Source: a virus | DNA length: 35,871 bases | Direction: 5' to 3' (one strand) | IMG/VR virus record: IMGVR_UViG_3300002514_003933 | Location: 31,866-67,736 of that record | Shown here: in pieces, positions 23,454 to 30,202 of the stretch | How the letters are laid out: each line of letters starts with the position of its first letter | How positions within the stretch are numbered: the first letter of the stretch is position 1 | Notes under the pieces: generated by a model | Seen by the model: only the letters and a program-made list of their open reading frames with translations | The model's database searches: none | Told to the model about the DNA's origin: nothing | Program-made: the position numbers and the translations under genes

Positions 23454-24138
23454 ACTCCTCGACGGGAGCAGGTTCCTCGGGAGCAGGTTCCTCGGGAGCA
23501 GGTTCCTCGGGAGCAAGTTCCTCGGGAGCAGGTTCCTCGGGAGCAGGTTCCTCGACAGGGGCTTCCTCGGGAGCAGGTTCCTCGGGAGCAGGTTCACAGT
23601 CTGCAAGGTCCACGCTGACCTCACCCAAGGTCACCTTACCGTCGGGGCTTTCGATCTCTGCAACCGCAGCACCCACCACCTGACCCGCGTAGGTCAGACC
23701 AGCCTGGGTCCATGCCAACGCCGCGCAGTCGATCTGACTGCCGTAAATGTCGAGGACAGTCTTGACTGTCTGGAGCCCAACATCCACAAGGGGCTGGACA
23801 AGCGCCGGAACATCCTCGCCCTCGGGTTGCGACTCTGCGAGGTCCAAGCACACACCCACATCGAGGTCCACGCCAGGGATGAGGCCACCCTCAATGTTCC
23901 CAGCCACCCCGTCGCGGGCTGTGGTCAAAGCCGCCGATAGGGCAAGGCCGGTCACACAACCCACATAGTCGCCAGACTGTTGGGCAAACTGCCCCGCTAC
24001 AGCACTGATGGAACTCGCGGACTCCAATGAGATCAACACCACCGGAATCGGATCCGGTGACTCCACTGGGCTGGTCGGGACAGGCTTCTTGATGCACGCC
24101 GAAAGGATGAGGGTGCAGATGATCATCAGTAGGCGCAT
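23437..24138 (-). CDS. Predicted lipoprotein with proline-glutamate repeat tail
   Basis: ATG 24138 follows GGAGG by eight bases; 233 residues. The N terminus MRLLMIICTLILSAC is a lipoprotein signal with lipobox LSAC, giving lipidated Cys15. A helical, alanine/valine-rich middle with several more cysteines follows, and a C-terminal run of PAPEE units (about 185-225) that would form a stiff acidic rod. It should be anchored to the host inner or outer membrane. Candidate roles are lysis (spanin-like), superinfection exclusion or envelope modification. It is larger than usual outer-membrane spanins. It lies alone on this strand, divergent from the ParB-like gene. Confidence 0.75.
   Translation of the reverse strand: MRLLMIICTLILSACIKKPVPTSPVESPDPIPVVLISLESASSISAVAGQFAQQSGDYVGCVTGLALSAALTTARDGVAGNIEGGLIPGVDLDVGVCLDLAESQPEGEDVPALVQPLVDVGLQTVKTVLDIYGSQIDCAALAWTQAGLTYAGQVVGAAVAEIESPDGKVTLGEVSVDLADCEPAPEEPAPEEAPVEEPAPEEPAPEELAPEEPAPEEPAPEEPAPVEESTDSP
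23471..23590 (-). repeat. 15-base tandem repeat, eight units
   Basis: Units of GGTTCCTCGGGAGCA (plus strand) repeat eight times with a few substitutions, encoding the PAPEE series. Near-identical units suggest recent expansion by slippage, so length may vary between related phages. Confidence 0.9.
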
Positions 24139-24173
24139 GAGGGGTTCCTCCACGGGTAGCCACCCTCCCTTGC

Positions 24174-24214
24174 GTATAGGGGGAATACCGGGTCGGGTAA
24201 TACTTCTCCTATAC
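24174..24214. promoter_or_regulatory. Divergent promoter candidates GTATAGG/CCTATAC
   Basis: GTATAGG (24174-24180) faces the rightward gene starting 71 bases later; CCTATAC (24208-24214) is the same motif on the minus strand, about 70 bases upstream of the lipoprotein start at 24138. The spacing matches that of GGTATAGG at 21115. CACCC lies just upstream in both orientations. No -35 hexamer is evident. Confidence 0.4.
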
Positions 24215-24244
24215 CTCCCGTGGGGGTGAACAGGAGATCCTGCC

Positions 24245-26116
24245 ATGCTCAACCGCCGCCTCATTCTGAACCTCGCACTCCAGCACCCAGAATACCGTTC
24301 TGCCCTTGTGCGTCTGGCTTCCGACCTCACCGCATATTCAGGTGTTCCTACGCCCGAGGAGATCGAAAAGGCAGTCGCGAGCGCAGGCAAGCTGGACGCA
24401 GTTGACCCCACAGTGGCCAAATACATTGTCCAGTCGGGACTGAGTGACGGCAACTCGGGGGACGATGTGGTCAGCGCCGGGAAGGGATCCTGGGCAGCTA
24501 CCGCCCTCAACCCATCCCAGAAGACAATGGTTCTCCCCAAGGCTATCGGGATGGCCTTGGGGATGTTGAAGAAAGACAAGATTGGTGGTGACCTTGGAGC
24601 TATCGTCTCAAAAGACAAACACATTCTGGACGGTCACCATCGTTGGGCAGCGACCATCCTCGCGGGCGGCTCCAAAGGCAAGGTTGGAGGATACGCTGCG
24701 GGCCTTCCCGGTAAGGAGTTGCTGAAAGTCCTCAACATCATCAGCAAGGGCAAGTTCAAGGTCCGCAACGGCAACGCGGGGAAGGGAGCAATCGCTGACT
24801 TCAAGCCGGGGAACGTCCGAAAGCTGCTGGAAGAGTACACGACAACGGGCATCGGAGGGGAGTTCCCTGTTACCGCCGATGCCGTGAAGGCCACCCTGGA
24901 AAAAGCCTTCGGATCCGTAGAGGCGGGCATCGACCAGATGGCGGAAAACGTCAAGCTGATGAGCCAGAAGGTTCCCGGTTGGGCACCCGACCGGAAGCAG
25001 ATGCCTGTCATTGACCCCAAACAAGTGCCCTCGGCTGCCAAACTCCTCAACGAAGGGGTTGTGGACTTCTCCAAGCCCCATGCCCCAGGCAAGACAGCAG
25101 GCCACCACCAAGGTTCCGACCGCAAGTGGTATGTGGACACCGCGTTCATCAACAAGTGCCAGCGTGTCTCTGGAGTCTCCGTGCATCACATGGGCTTCGG
25201 AGAGTTCTACGCCGAAACCCCCAAGGGCCGCGTGGACTTCGACCGGATGCGAGGCAAGAAGTTTGAGGGTCAGTCAGGGAGATCCCACCAGATGTACGGC
25301 GACGGTGCCGACTGGCTCGTGAAGCAAGCAGAGAAAGGCGGCCACTCGGAAAGGATGGCAGCAACACGAACGGCTGGCCGACACGAACGGGGGCTCTCCC
25401 CCCGAACACTTGATTGGTTGGCCGAAGGGGCGGCGGAATCCGCTGACCTTGACAACAGCCGTGATGCGGAAGCTACCAGCGCCGTGAAGGCTCTCGCCAA
25501 GAAGTTTGAGCAGGATTTGGAAAAGGCGATGGAGGAGTGGCACCGCAAGAACGCCGATGCTCTCGTTGAAGACATGGAGGTCGATGATCTCTTGGACGAC
25601 GGGGCCGCCTACCTCGTGCTGATGACCCTCCGTGGTGAGGGAGTCGGCATCTGGGACGGTGACTGGGACCACTACTTCGTAGATGGGGACCGGGGCATCA
25701 AGGTTCTGGAACGGTATCTGAAACAGAAACTCGGCCAGTACGCCGACGACACTGGTGGGGGTTCGATCAACGAAGCCCTGGAAGAAGCCGCCTACGAAAC
25801 CACCGGCTCGATGGACAAGTACGGGTCGAAGCGCCGTGACCCCACCGCTCGGGCCGCCCGCATCCGACTCGCCTCGCGCCTCCCCAAAGGGTCAGAGGAA
25901 CGGCGATCCATCCTCGCTGCCCTGAAGACCGCTTCCAGTGCCAAGGTCGATTTCCCCTCCGTGAGTGACCCAGATCGTAGGGCTGTGGATTCTCTCCACA
26001 AGACGATGAAAGCCTTTGCCCGAAAGCATGGGGAGTCCTCCGAGGTGGGGAGGGTTCTCGATACCTTGGTCACCTTGAACGCAGTCCTACACCGCGCTGA
26101 AGAGAGCCTGTACTAA
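24245..26116 (+). CDS. ParB/Srx-type nuclease-like protein with internal LPxGS module
   Basis: The 623-residue protein starts at ATG after AGGAG. The motif ILDGHHRWAA at 127-136 is the hallmark of ParB/Srx-fold nuclease domains (DGHHR; ATP- or CTP-binding and DNA-cleaving in relatives). A long middle region (about 150-380) and an acidic helical region (about 400-530) follow. The shared module IRLASRLPKGSEERRS, then ILAAL, lies at 540-560, separating a C-terminal helical domain of about 60 residues. ParB-like domains are common in phage polyvalent proteins. Its stop overlaps the next ATG by one base (TAATG). Nuclease activity is inferred. Confidence 0.7.
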   Translation: MLNRRLILNLALQHPEYRSALVRLASDLTAYSGVPTPEEIEKAVASAGKLDAVDPTVAKYIVQSGLSDGNSGDDVVSAGKGSWAATALNPSQKTMVLPKAIGMALGMLKKDKIGGDLGAIVSKDKHILDGHHRWAATILAGGSKGKVGGYAAGLPGKELLKVLNIISKGKFKVRNGNAGKGAIADFKPGNVRKLLEEYTTTGIGGEFPVTADAVKATLEKAFGSVEAGIDQMAENVKLMSQKVPGWAPDRKQMPVIDPKQVPSAAKLLNEGVVDFSKPHAPGKTAGHHQGSDRKWYVDTAFINKCQRVSGVSVHHMGFGEFYAETPKGRVDFDRMRGKKFEGQSGRSHQMYGDGADWLVKQAEKGGHSERMAATRTAGRHERGLSPRTLDWLAEGAAESADLDNSRDAEATSAVKALAKKFEQDLEKAMEEWHRKNADALVEDMEVDDLLDDGAAYLVLMTLRGEGVGIWDGDWDHYFVDGDRGIKVLERYLKQKLGQYADDTGGGSINEALEEAAYETTGSMDKYGSKRRDPTARAARIRLASRLPKGSEERRSILAALKTASSAKVDFPSVSDPDRRAVDSLHKTMKAFARKHGESSEVGRVLDTLVTLNAVLHRAEESLY

Positions 26117-26190
26117 TGTCCAAGAGCCTGACCGCCGCTGACCGAAGCCGATTGATCCGCCGAGCATCCTTCCCCAAGGGGTCAAAATGA
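26116..26190 (+). CDS. 24-residue ORF encoding only the LPxGS leader
   Basis: The ORF begins in TAATG coupled to the upstream gene and ends in ATGA coupled to the next. It encodes MSKSLTAADRSRLIRRASFP followed by KGSK, which is the leader module up to PKGS and then a stop. The first residues match the gene at 1438-1887. A -1 shift at the AAAA run (TCA AAA TGA) would join it to the next frame, whose LRKILAA resembles the ERREILAA of intact modules. It is either a real leader peptide, a frameshift-split gene, or a programmed frameshift site. Confidence 0.5.
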   Translation: MSKSLTAADRSRLIRRASFPKGSK

Positions 26191-26552
26191 GCCTCCGAAA
26201 GATTCTTGCCGCCGAGGGTTTGGTCCAGAAGATCGACCGCAGCCTCCGCATGAAGATCAACAAGGCGATGGAGCGGGCAGGTCTGGACGGGAATGGCCGC
26301 TTTGCCAGCCCCACCAGAGGCTACGCAAAGGCCGCCGAGATCATGCAGAAGTTCGGGGTCACCGTGGATGGGCTTACCTCATCCCACCAGTTCACCCCAC
26401 GCCCCAGCGGAACAGTGAGGTCGGACATCGAGTTCGTCAGCACTGACCCCAACCCCTTCATGCCGGGAGCAGCGATCTCCAACTCGATGCTCTATCTCCA
26501 GTATCACGAACTTGATGAACACAGATTTGAGGTCGTGGCCTACCTCTCGTAG
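26187..26552 (+). CDS. Small protein continuing the split LPxGS leader
   Basis: The 121-residue frame begins MSLRKILAAEGLVQKIDR, whose LRKILAA corresponds to the ERRxILAA half of the shared module; the first half is encoded in the overlapping 24-residue ORF. A basic helical region (RSLRMKINKAMERAG) and a compact alpha/beta part (YAKAAEIMQKFGVTVDG, SNSMLYLQYHELDEHRFEV) follow. No enzyme motif is visible. Translation may be coupled through ATGA or joined by frameshifting. It belongs to the rightward tagged-protein run. Confidence 0.6.
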   Translation: MSLRKILAAEGLVQKIDRSLRMKINKAMERAGLDGNGRFASPTRGYAKAAEIMQKFGVTVDGLTSSHQFTPRPSGTVRSDIEFVSTDPNPFMPGAAISNSMLYLQYHELDEHRFEVVAYLS

Positions 26553-26572
26553 CCCAAAGAAGTGAGGAACCG

Positions 26573-26926
26573 ATGAACCGCCGAACCCTTATCCGAAAAG
26601 CTGCCTCCTTCCCCAAGGGGTCAGAGGAGCGCCGGGAAATCCTCGCTGCCCTGAAGCGGGGAGGTCGGTCTGACCCGCCTTCCCGCGAGATCCAGAAACT
26701 CAATGCCGAGTTCTACAAGGGGGTCGTCAAGGCTGTGCATGATGCGGCCAAGTGGACCTACCTCGATGACCCCGAGGATGGTTTAGCCCTCTGGATTGAG
26801 GAACACGGCAGCGACCAGAAAGGGCTCCGCGCACTCCGAGAGGAGATCATCAGCAACCTCGACTCCGCGCTGAAGAAACTCGCCCCTATCGCCAGGGACA
26901 TTGACGACAAGATCAAGGGGCTGTGA
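26573..26926 (+). CDS. LPxGS-leader small helical protein
   Basis: The 117-residue protein starts MNRRTLIRKAASFPKGSEER, a clear leader module at residues 1-28 ending EILAALK. The rest is helical and acidic (EFYKGVVKAVHDAAKWTYL, EEIISNLDSALKKLAPIARD). The start has GAGG five bases upstream; the stop overlaps the next ATG in TGATG. The function is unknown. The leader followed by an unrelated small body fits a tagged cargo or internal virion protein. Confidence 0.7.
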   Translation: MNRRTLIRKAASFPKGSEERREILAALKRGGRSDPPSREIQKLNAEFYKGVVKAVHDAAKWTYLDDPEDGLALWIEEHGSDQKGLRALREEIISNLDSALKKLAPIARDIDDKIKGL

Positions 26927-27720
26927 TGAGCACTGACCGGAGAACCCTCATTCGTAAGGCCGCCACACTTCCGGTGGGGTCAGAGGAGCGGCGAGAGATC
27001 CTGTCCGGGCTGCACCAGAGGACTGCCCTCAAAGCAGAAACCTCCCAGTTCATTGATTGGGTCGTCCTCAACCAAGACCCCATGTCCCCACGCGCCATGG
27101 AAACGTATCTGGAGAAGATCCTCGGCAGAGAGCCGACCCCGTACACCAAGAAGACCAAGCGCGGGCCGAACATTCAGGTGGGCGACATGCTCCTACCCAA
27201 GCCCGACAAGGCCCCGCCCCAAAACCAAGACGTAGCCGACCAGTTCAAGTACAAGCCCTGTACCGTCGAGAAGATTGATGAGGATGGCGTTCTCGTCAAG
27301 TTTGAGAACGGCCAGACCGCTCGCTTCTTCGGACACTCCACCGGAACCAAGACCGGCCTCTACCGCTACAGCCCCAAGAGCCAGTACAGCGAAGGCACCG
27401 CGAAGCAGCACATGGAAGTGGTCTACTTCGCCAAGGCTGGCGAGGTCGAACCCTACCGCAAGCACGTCGTCCAACAGTATCAGGAACGAGGCACGGCGAA
27501 GGGTGAGGACCGCAAGGGACCGTACTACTCCGGCTACATCATGGGCTTCAAGTACACCAAAGGCGGTGACGTGATCTTCACCATCATGTCCCAGCAACGC
27601 CCCTACCCAGTCAGCATCAATCCCAAGAAAGGGCGGCTGCTGTACCTGGGCCTTATGCGGAAGCGCCCCAACTGGAAGTCCGACTTTGAGCAGGACGTAG
27701 CCGAAATGACCGCTGCGTAG
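26926..27720 (+). CDS. LPxGS-leader protein with SH3-like beta region
   Basis: ATG 26926 overlaps the previous stop by one base; a GTG three bases earlier is possible. The 264-residue protein begins MSTDRRTLIRKAATLPVGSE and completes the leader by about residue 29. Residues about 85-150 form a small beta-barrel-like part (KPCTVEKIDEDGVLVKFENG), and the rest is basic and tyrosine-rich (GPYYSGYIMGFKYTKGGDV). No catalytic motif is recognised. It is the last gene of the rightward run, and its stop abuts the convergent gene in CGTAGCTACG. Confidence 0.7.
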   Translation: MSTDRRTLIRKAATLPVGSEERREILSGLHQRTALKAETSQFIDWVVLNQDPMSPRAMETYLEKILGREPTPYTKKTKRGPNIQVGDMLLPKPDKAPPQNQDVADQFKYKPCTVEKIDEDGVLVKFENGQTARFFGHSTGTKTGLYRYSPKSQYSEGTAKQHMEVVYFAKAGEVEPYRKHVVQQYQERGTAKGEDRKGPYYSGYIMGFKYTKGGDVIFTIMSQQRPYPVSINPKKGRLLYLGLMRKRPNWKSDFEQDVAEMTAA

Positions 27721-27942
27721 CTACGGGGCTTCCAACTCGGAGGTCTGACGGTAGTGGATAGAACCGTCGTAGAGACGGGTGAGGGTTACGTTCCCATCAT
27801 CCCAGATGGTCTTCACCGTAAATGTGGCCACCTTGCTTGGCGAGCCTACGAGATAGACCGACCCCCCGACGGGAACGGTCTTACCTGCGGGAGTCGTGAA
27901 CGAGGACTCCTCACGCACGAACCTCTCCGTGTCCATGACCAT
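27721..27942 (-). CDS. Small beta-rich hypothetical protein
   Basis: The ATG at 27942 follows the stop of the upstream winged-helix gene by one base, with GGAG nine bases before it; 73 residues. It has a compact SH3- or KOW-like strand pattern (TVPVGGSVYLVGSPSKVATF, VKTIWDDGNVTLTRLYDGS). The longer open frame upstream reads the lysine-rich repeat of the neighbouring gene out of frame and is spurious. It may act with the upstream regulator. Confidence 0.6.
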   Translation of the reverse strand: MVMDTERFVREESSFTTPAGKTVPVGGSVYLVGSPSKVATFTVKTIWDDGNVTLTRLYDGSIHYRQTSELEAP

Positions 27943-27943
27943 C

Positions 27944-28555
27944 TCAAATGTCTCCGAGGATCTGATCGACCGTCGAGAACACCTGCTCCTCACCCTCATA
28001 TCCGGTCCACGGAGGGAAAGGGGTCGTGGGCGGCTCGGTCTTCTCTTTCTCTTTCTCTTTCTCTTTCGCCTTGGGCTTGGGCTTGGGCTTGGGCTTGGGC
28101 TTCGCCTTTCGCTTGGGCTTGGGTGGGGGAGGGGTGACCCCCACTTCCACAGGGGGAGTCTCAACCACCTCCGGCTCCACTACCGGCTCGGGGGCCTCGG
28201 GAACCCCAGGAGCGCCGTCAGCCTTGGCCCAGGTGCCCCACTTGACCCTGTTCACCAATCCACGCTTGGCGAGGCTTGTGAGGGTCGTGGAGAGGGCGGG
28301 GACGGCAAGACCAATCTCCTCCGAGATCCACTTCGTTGGGCGGTGCGCCCCATCAGCAAGGGCACGCAACACAGCTACTTGGCGTTTGCCCAACCCCGTA
28401 ATGGACTCTTGGTCCTCGGGAACCTCCAACACCGGGGCATCGGAACTCCCATTGACAGGCACCTCGCGCTGGGGAGCAACAACCTCTTGGCTCATCTGCT
28501 CCCGGCAAAATGCCCGCATCTCCTCCATCGACCGGAACTCCAGAATCAGCTTCAT
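27944..28555 (-). CDS. Winged-helix DNA-binding protein with lysine/proline-rich tail
   Basis: The 203-residue protein has an N-terminal helix, a linker, and a winged-helix domain at about 52-112 (GLGKRQVAVLRALADGAHRP, EIGLAVPALSTTLTSLAKRG) of the MarR-like type. A proline/valine-rich stretch, KPKPKPK and KEKEKEK repeats, and a short conserved-looking C-terminal end follow. The charged tail could bind DNA non-specifically or RNA polymerase. GAGAG precedes the ATG. Upstream are two TGTGA(C/A)AGTCA sites, so autoregulation is plausible. It is coupled to a 73-residue gene downstream. Confidence 0.7.
   Translation of the reverse strand: MKLILEFRSMEEMRAFCREQMSQEVVAPQREVPVNGSSDAPVLEVPEDQESITGLGKRQVAVLRALADGAHRPTKWISEEIGLAVPALSTTLTSLAKRGLVNRVKWGTWAKADGAPGVPEAPEPVVEPEVVETPPVEVGVTPPPPKPKRKAKPKPKPKPKPKAKEKEKEKEKTEPPTTPFPPWTGYEGEEQVFSTVDQILGDI
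28040..28126 (-). repeat. Six-base tandem repeats encoding KE and KP runs
   Basis: CTCTTT repeats (about 28040-28067) and GGGCTT repeats (about 28072-28102) on the plus strand encode the lysine-glutamate and lysine-proline runs of the winged-helix protein. They are slippage-prone low-complexity DNA. Confidence 0.8.
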
Positions 28556-28574
28556 GTTCTCTCCCTCGGAGGGT

Positions 28575-28650
28575 TGTGACAGTCAAGTTTCCAAATCGGT
28601 ATTACCGGATTCGGAAACCCCACAACCCCCCTCCAGGGTGTGAAAGTCAC
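28575..28650. promoter_or_regulatory. Operator-like sites upstream of the winged-helix gene
   Basis: TGTGACAGTCA (28575-28585) and TGTGAAAGTCAC (28639-28650) flank a near-palindrome around 28586-28617 (TTTCC...GGAAA enclosing AATCGGTA/ACCGGATT). The first site is identical to part of TGTGACAGTCACA at 35450-35462. These lie within 100 bases upstream of ATG 28555 and probably bind a dimeric regulator. The rest of the 28556-28725 gap shows no gene. Confidence 0.45.
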
Positions 28651-28725
28651 GATTGGAAATGTGATTACAAGGAATGGGGTTCGTGAATACAAGGAACTGG
28701 CCGTCTTGGTGAACACACCCCCACC

Positions 28726-29163
28726 CTACCCTTCGTGGAGCCAGGATAGGTCCAGGGTCCACTCTGCTTGCGACCGCTTCGCCCAGAGCGAGAACGCATC
28801 GTCTATGTACTCCAAGGCACGGTCAGCTTCCCAACCATTCACCTTCATCAGATGGGCGACAGCGTGCTCCAACCGACCCACGGCACCGGCACGGCCAATG
28901 TGCTTGACCTCGTGGCACGCAGGGCACAGGGCGATCAACCCCTCCAACACCTGGGTCTTGGTGTCGTCGTCGTAGCGCCATCGCTCGTGGCACTCCACTG
29001 GATGCTTGCTGCCCACACCACCACAGACCTCGCAGTGGTAGTCAGCCGCCTTGTAGGTGTCCCTGCGGAGCCGGTTCCAGGCTGCCCGTGGCAACTCGCT
29101 TCGTAGGTTCATGCCCCACTGGCCCTTGGGCACAAGTTCGATGGTGAGTTTGGGGGTGGTCAT
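28726..29163 (-). CDS. HNH endonuclease-like protein
   Basis: ATG 29163 overlaps the upstream stop (ATGA); 145 residues. An HNH-type zinc site is visible: YHCEVCGG, HPVECHERW, then LCPACHEVKH. The N-terminal region is a basic segment (RAAWNRLRRDTYKAADYHC) usual for this family, and a helical C-terminal domain of about 50 residues follows. It would cut DNA, either as a homing or anti-host nuclease. It is the last gene of the leftward early-type block. Confidence 0.75.
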   Translation of the reverse strand: MTTPKLTIELVPKGQWGMNLRSELPRAAWNRLRRDTYKAADYHCEVCGGVGSKHPVECHERWRYDDDTKTQVLEGLIALCPACHEVKHIGRAGAVGRLEHAVAHLMKVNGWEADRALEYIDDAFSLWAKRSQAEWTLDLSWLHEG

Positions 29164-29855
29164 TTGTCCATGTCCATCAAGCATTGTTCAATGAGGTTGT
29201 CGGCCTTGTGTGTTGCCCCCGACACGGGGATCACCGTTCCCTCGGGGACGTAGCCGACCCCATGTGCTGCCTGGGCCAGCCCGTAGCGGAACCGGTCACC
29301 GTGGTTTTCCTCCGGGGGCAGCACCGCATGAACCATCTCGTGAAGCAGCGTCTCGCGAACACAGGCCCAGTTGGAATGGTCCGAAACCGAGATGTTGATC
29401 TGGCGACCGTACACGTTGCAGTAGCCGCTCTGGCTTCGTGTTCCCTTCGACCGATACGAGGTGGTCAACGTCCAGCCCTTCCACCACCTCATCAGGGTGG
29501 GCTTCCCTCGGATGGATGCCCAGACCCGAGTGAAGCGAGTCAGCCGAACGAACTCCTCGCGAATGTCGTGGCCCTCCACGAACCAACGGGACTCCTCCCG
29601 CTCATGCCGTGCCTTGGCCTCGGCTTCGGCCTTGCGCTTGGCGGTAGCCCGCTTCTTCTTGTCCTGCTCGCTCCGGCTCACACGGCGCTGTTCACGCTTC
29701 TTGTCCAGGGAAGGACATGTCCGCTCAACCATCCGACCCGTCTCGGCAGAGCACGGCAGACAGAACCTCCGCACATCATCACGCCGAGGCTTGCTCGGAG
29801 CCAGCACCCCTGCCTCGCAGGTAGGGCAGACCCACCTATGACGCTTGGCAGTCAC
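29160..29855 (-). CDS. SprT-like zinc metalloprotease
   Basis: The 231-residue protein starts with GTG in a GTGA junction. The N terminus has a zinc ribbon (CPTCEAGV...CLPCS), then a highly basic, probably coiled-coil segment (about 48-88). The SprT-like domain follows, with ETLLHEMVHAVLP (HExxH) and ENHGDRFRYG giving the third histidine. SprT/Spartan relatives cleave proteins on DNA; a phage version could act on DNA-protein crosslinks or host chromatin proteins. The zinc ribbon is at the N terminus rather than the more usual C terminus. Confidence 0.8.
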   Translation of the reverse strand: MTAKRHRWVCPTCEAGVLAPSKPRRDDVRRFCLPCSAETGRMVERTCPSLDKKREQRRVSRSEQDKKKRATAKRKAEAEAKARHEREESRWFVEGHDIREEFVRLTRFTRVWASIRGKPTLMRWWKGWTLTTSYRSKGTRSQSGYCNVYGRQINISVSDHSNWACVRETLLHEMVHAVLPPEENHGDRFRYGLAQAAHGVGYVPEGTVIPVSGATHKADNLIEQCLMDMDK

Positions 29856-30202
29856 GGCTGACCCTGTGCCTTTGCCACGAGAGCCTGGATGCGGTTCCGG
29901 TTGCCGGGTGCGTCCAAGTCACGAAGACCAACGGGCGAGGCCACCGTCTCCCCGTGGGCCGAGTAGAGGACCGCATAAGAAGCCATCCGGTACAGGGCAC
30001 TTTCTACTGTGTCCGTGGGCTTGAAGTGGTCAACGACCTGCTCAATGTCCCCACAGTGAGAGTCCGTGTCATCGAGCACCGCCAGCACGTCCGCAACCCT
30101 GGCCCCCTTCCAGTGGGGATTGAGGCCCGTGAACCTGTCGAGGAAAGCCAAACACTCCCCCTCGGTGAGTGCGTGCTCGATCAGCAGGGAGGGGTCATTC
30201 AT
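29852..30202 (-). CDS. Hypothetical protein
   Basis: The 116-residue protein is predominantly helical and acidic (ALTEGECLAFLDRFTGLNPH, VADVLAVLDDTDSHC, SALYRMASYAVLYSAHGE). There is no recognised motif, tag or signal peptide. It overlaps both neighbours by four bases (GTGA and ATGA types), between the GNAT and SprT-like genes, so it is translated with them. Confidence 0.6.
   Translation of the reverse strand: MNDPSLLIEHALTEGECLAFLDRFTGLNPHWKGARVADVLAVLDDTDSHCGDIEQVVDHFKPTDTVESALYRMASYAVLYSAHGETVASPVGLRDLDAPGNRNRIQALVAKAQGQP

Noticed and set aside
23471-23590. CRISPR-like repeats
   Set aside because: Units are contiguous with no spacers and encode an in-frame PAPEE rod.
26573-26660. LPxGS leader read as a sortase LPXTG-type signal
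   Set aside because: It is mostly N-terminal, lacks a membrane helix and has conserved ERR-IL residues after it.
27943-28164. N-terminal extension of the 73-residue gene up to 28164
   Set aside because: This stretch is the lysine/proline repeat of the winged-helix gene read in another frame.
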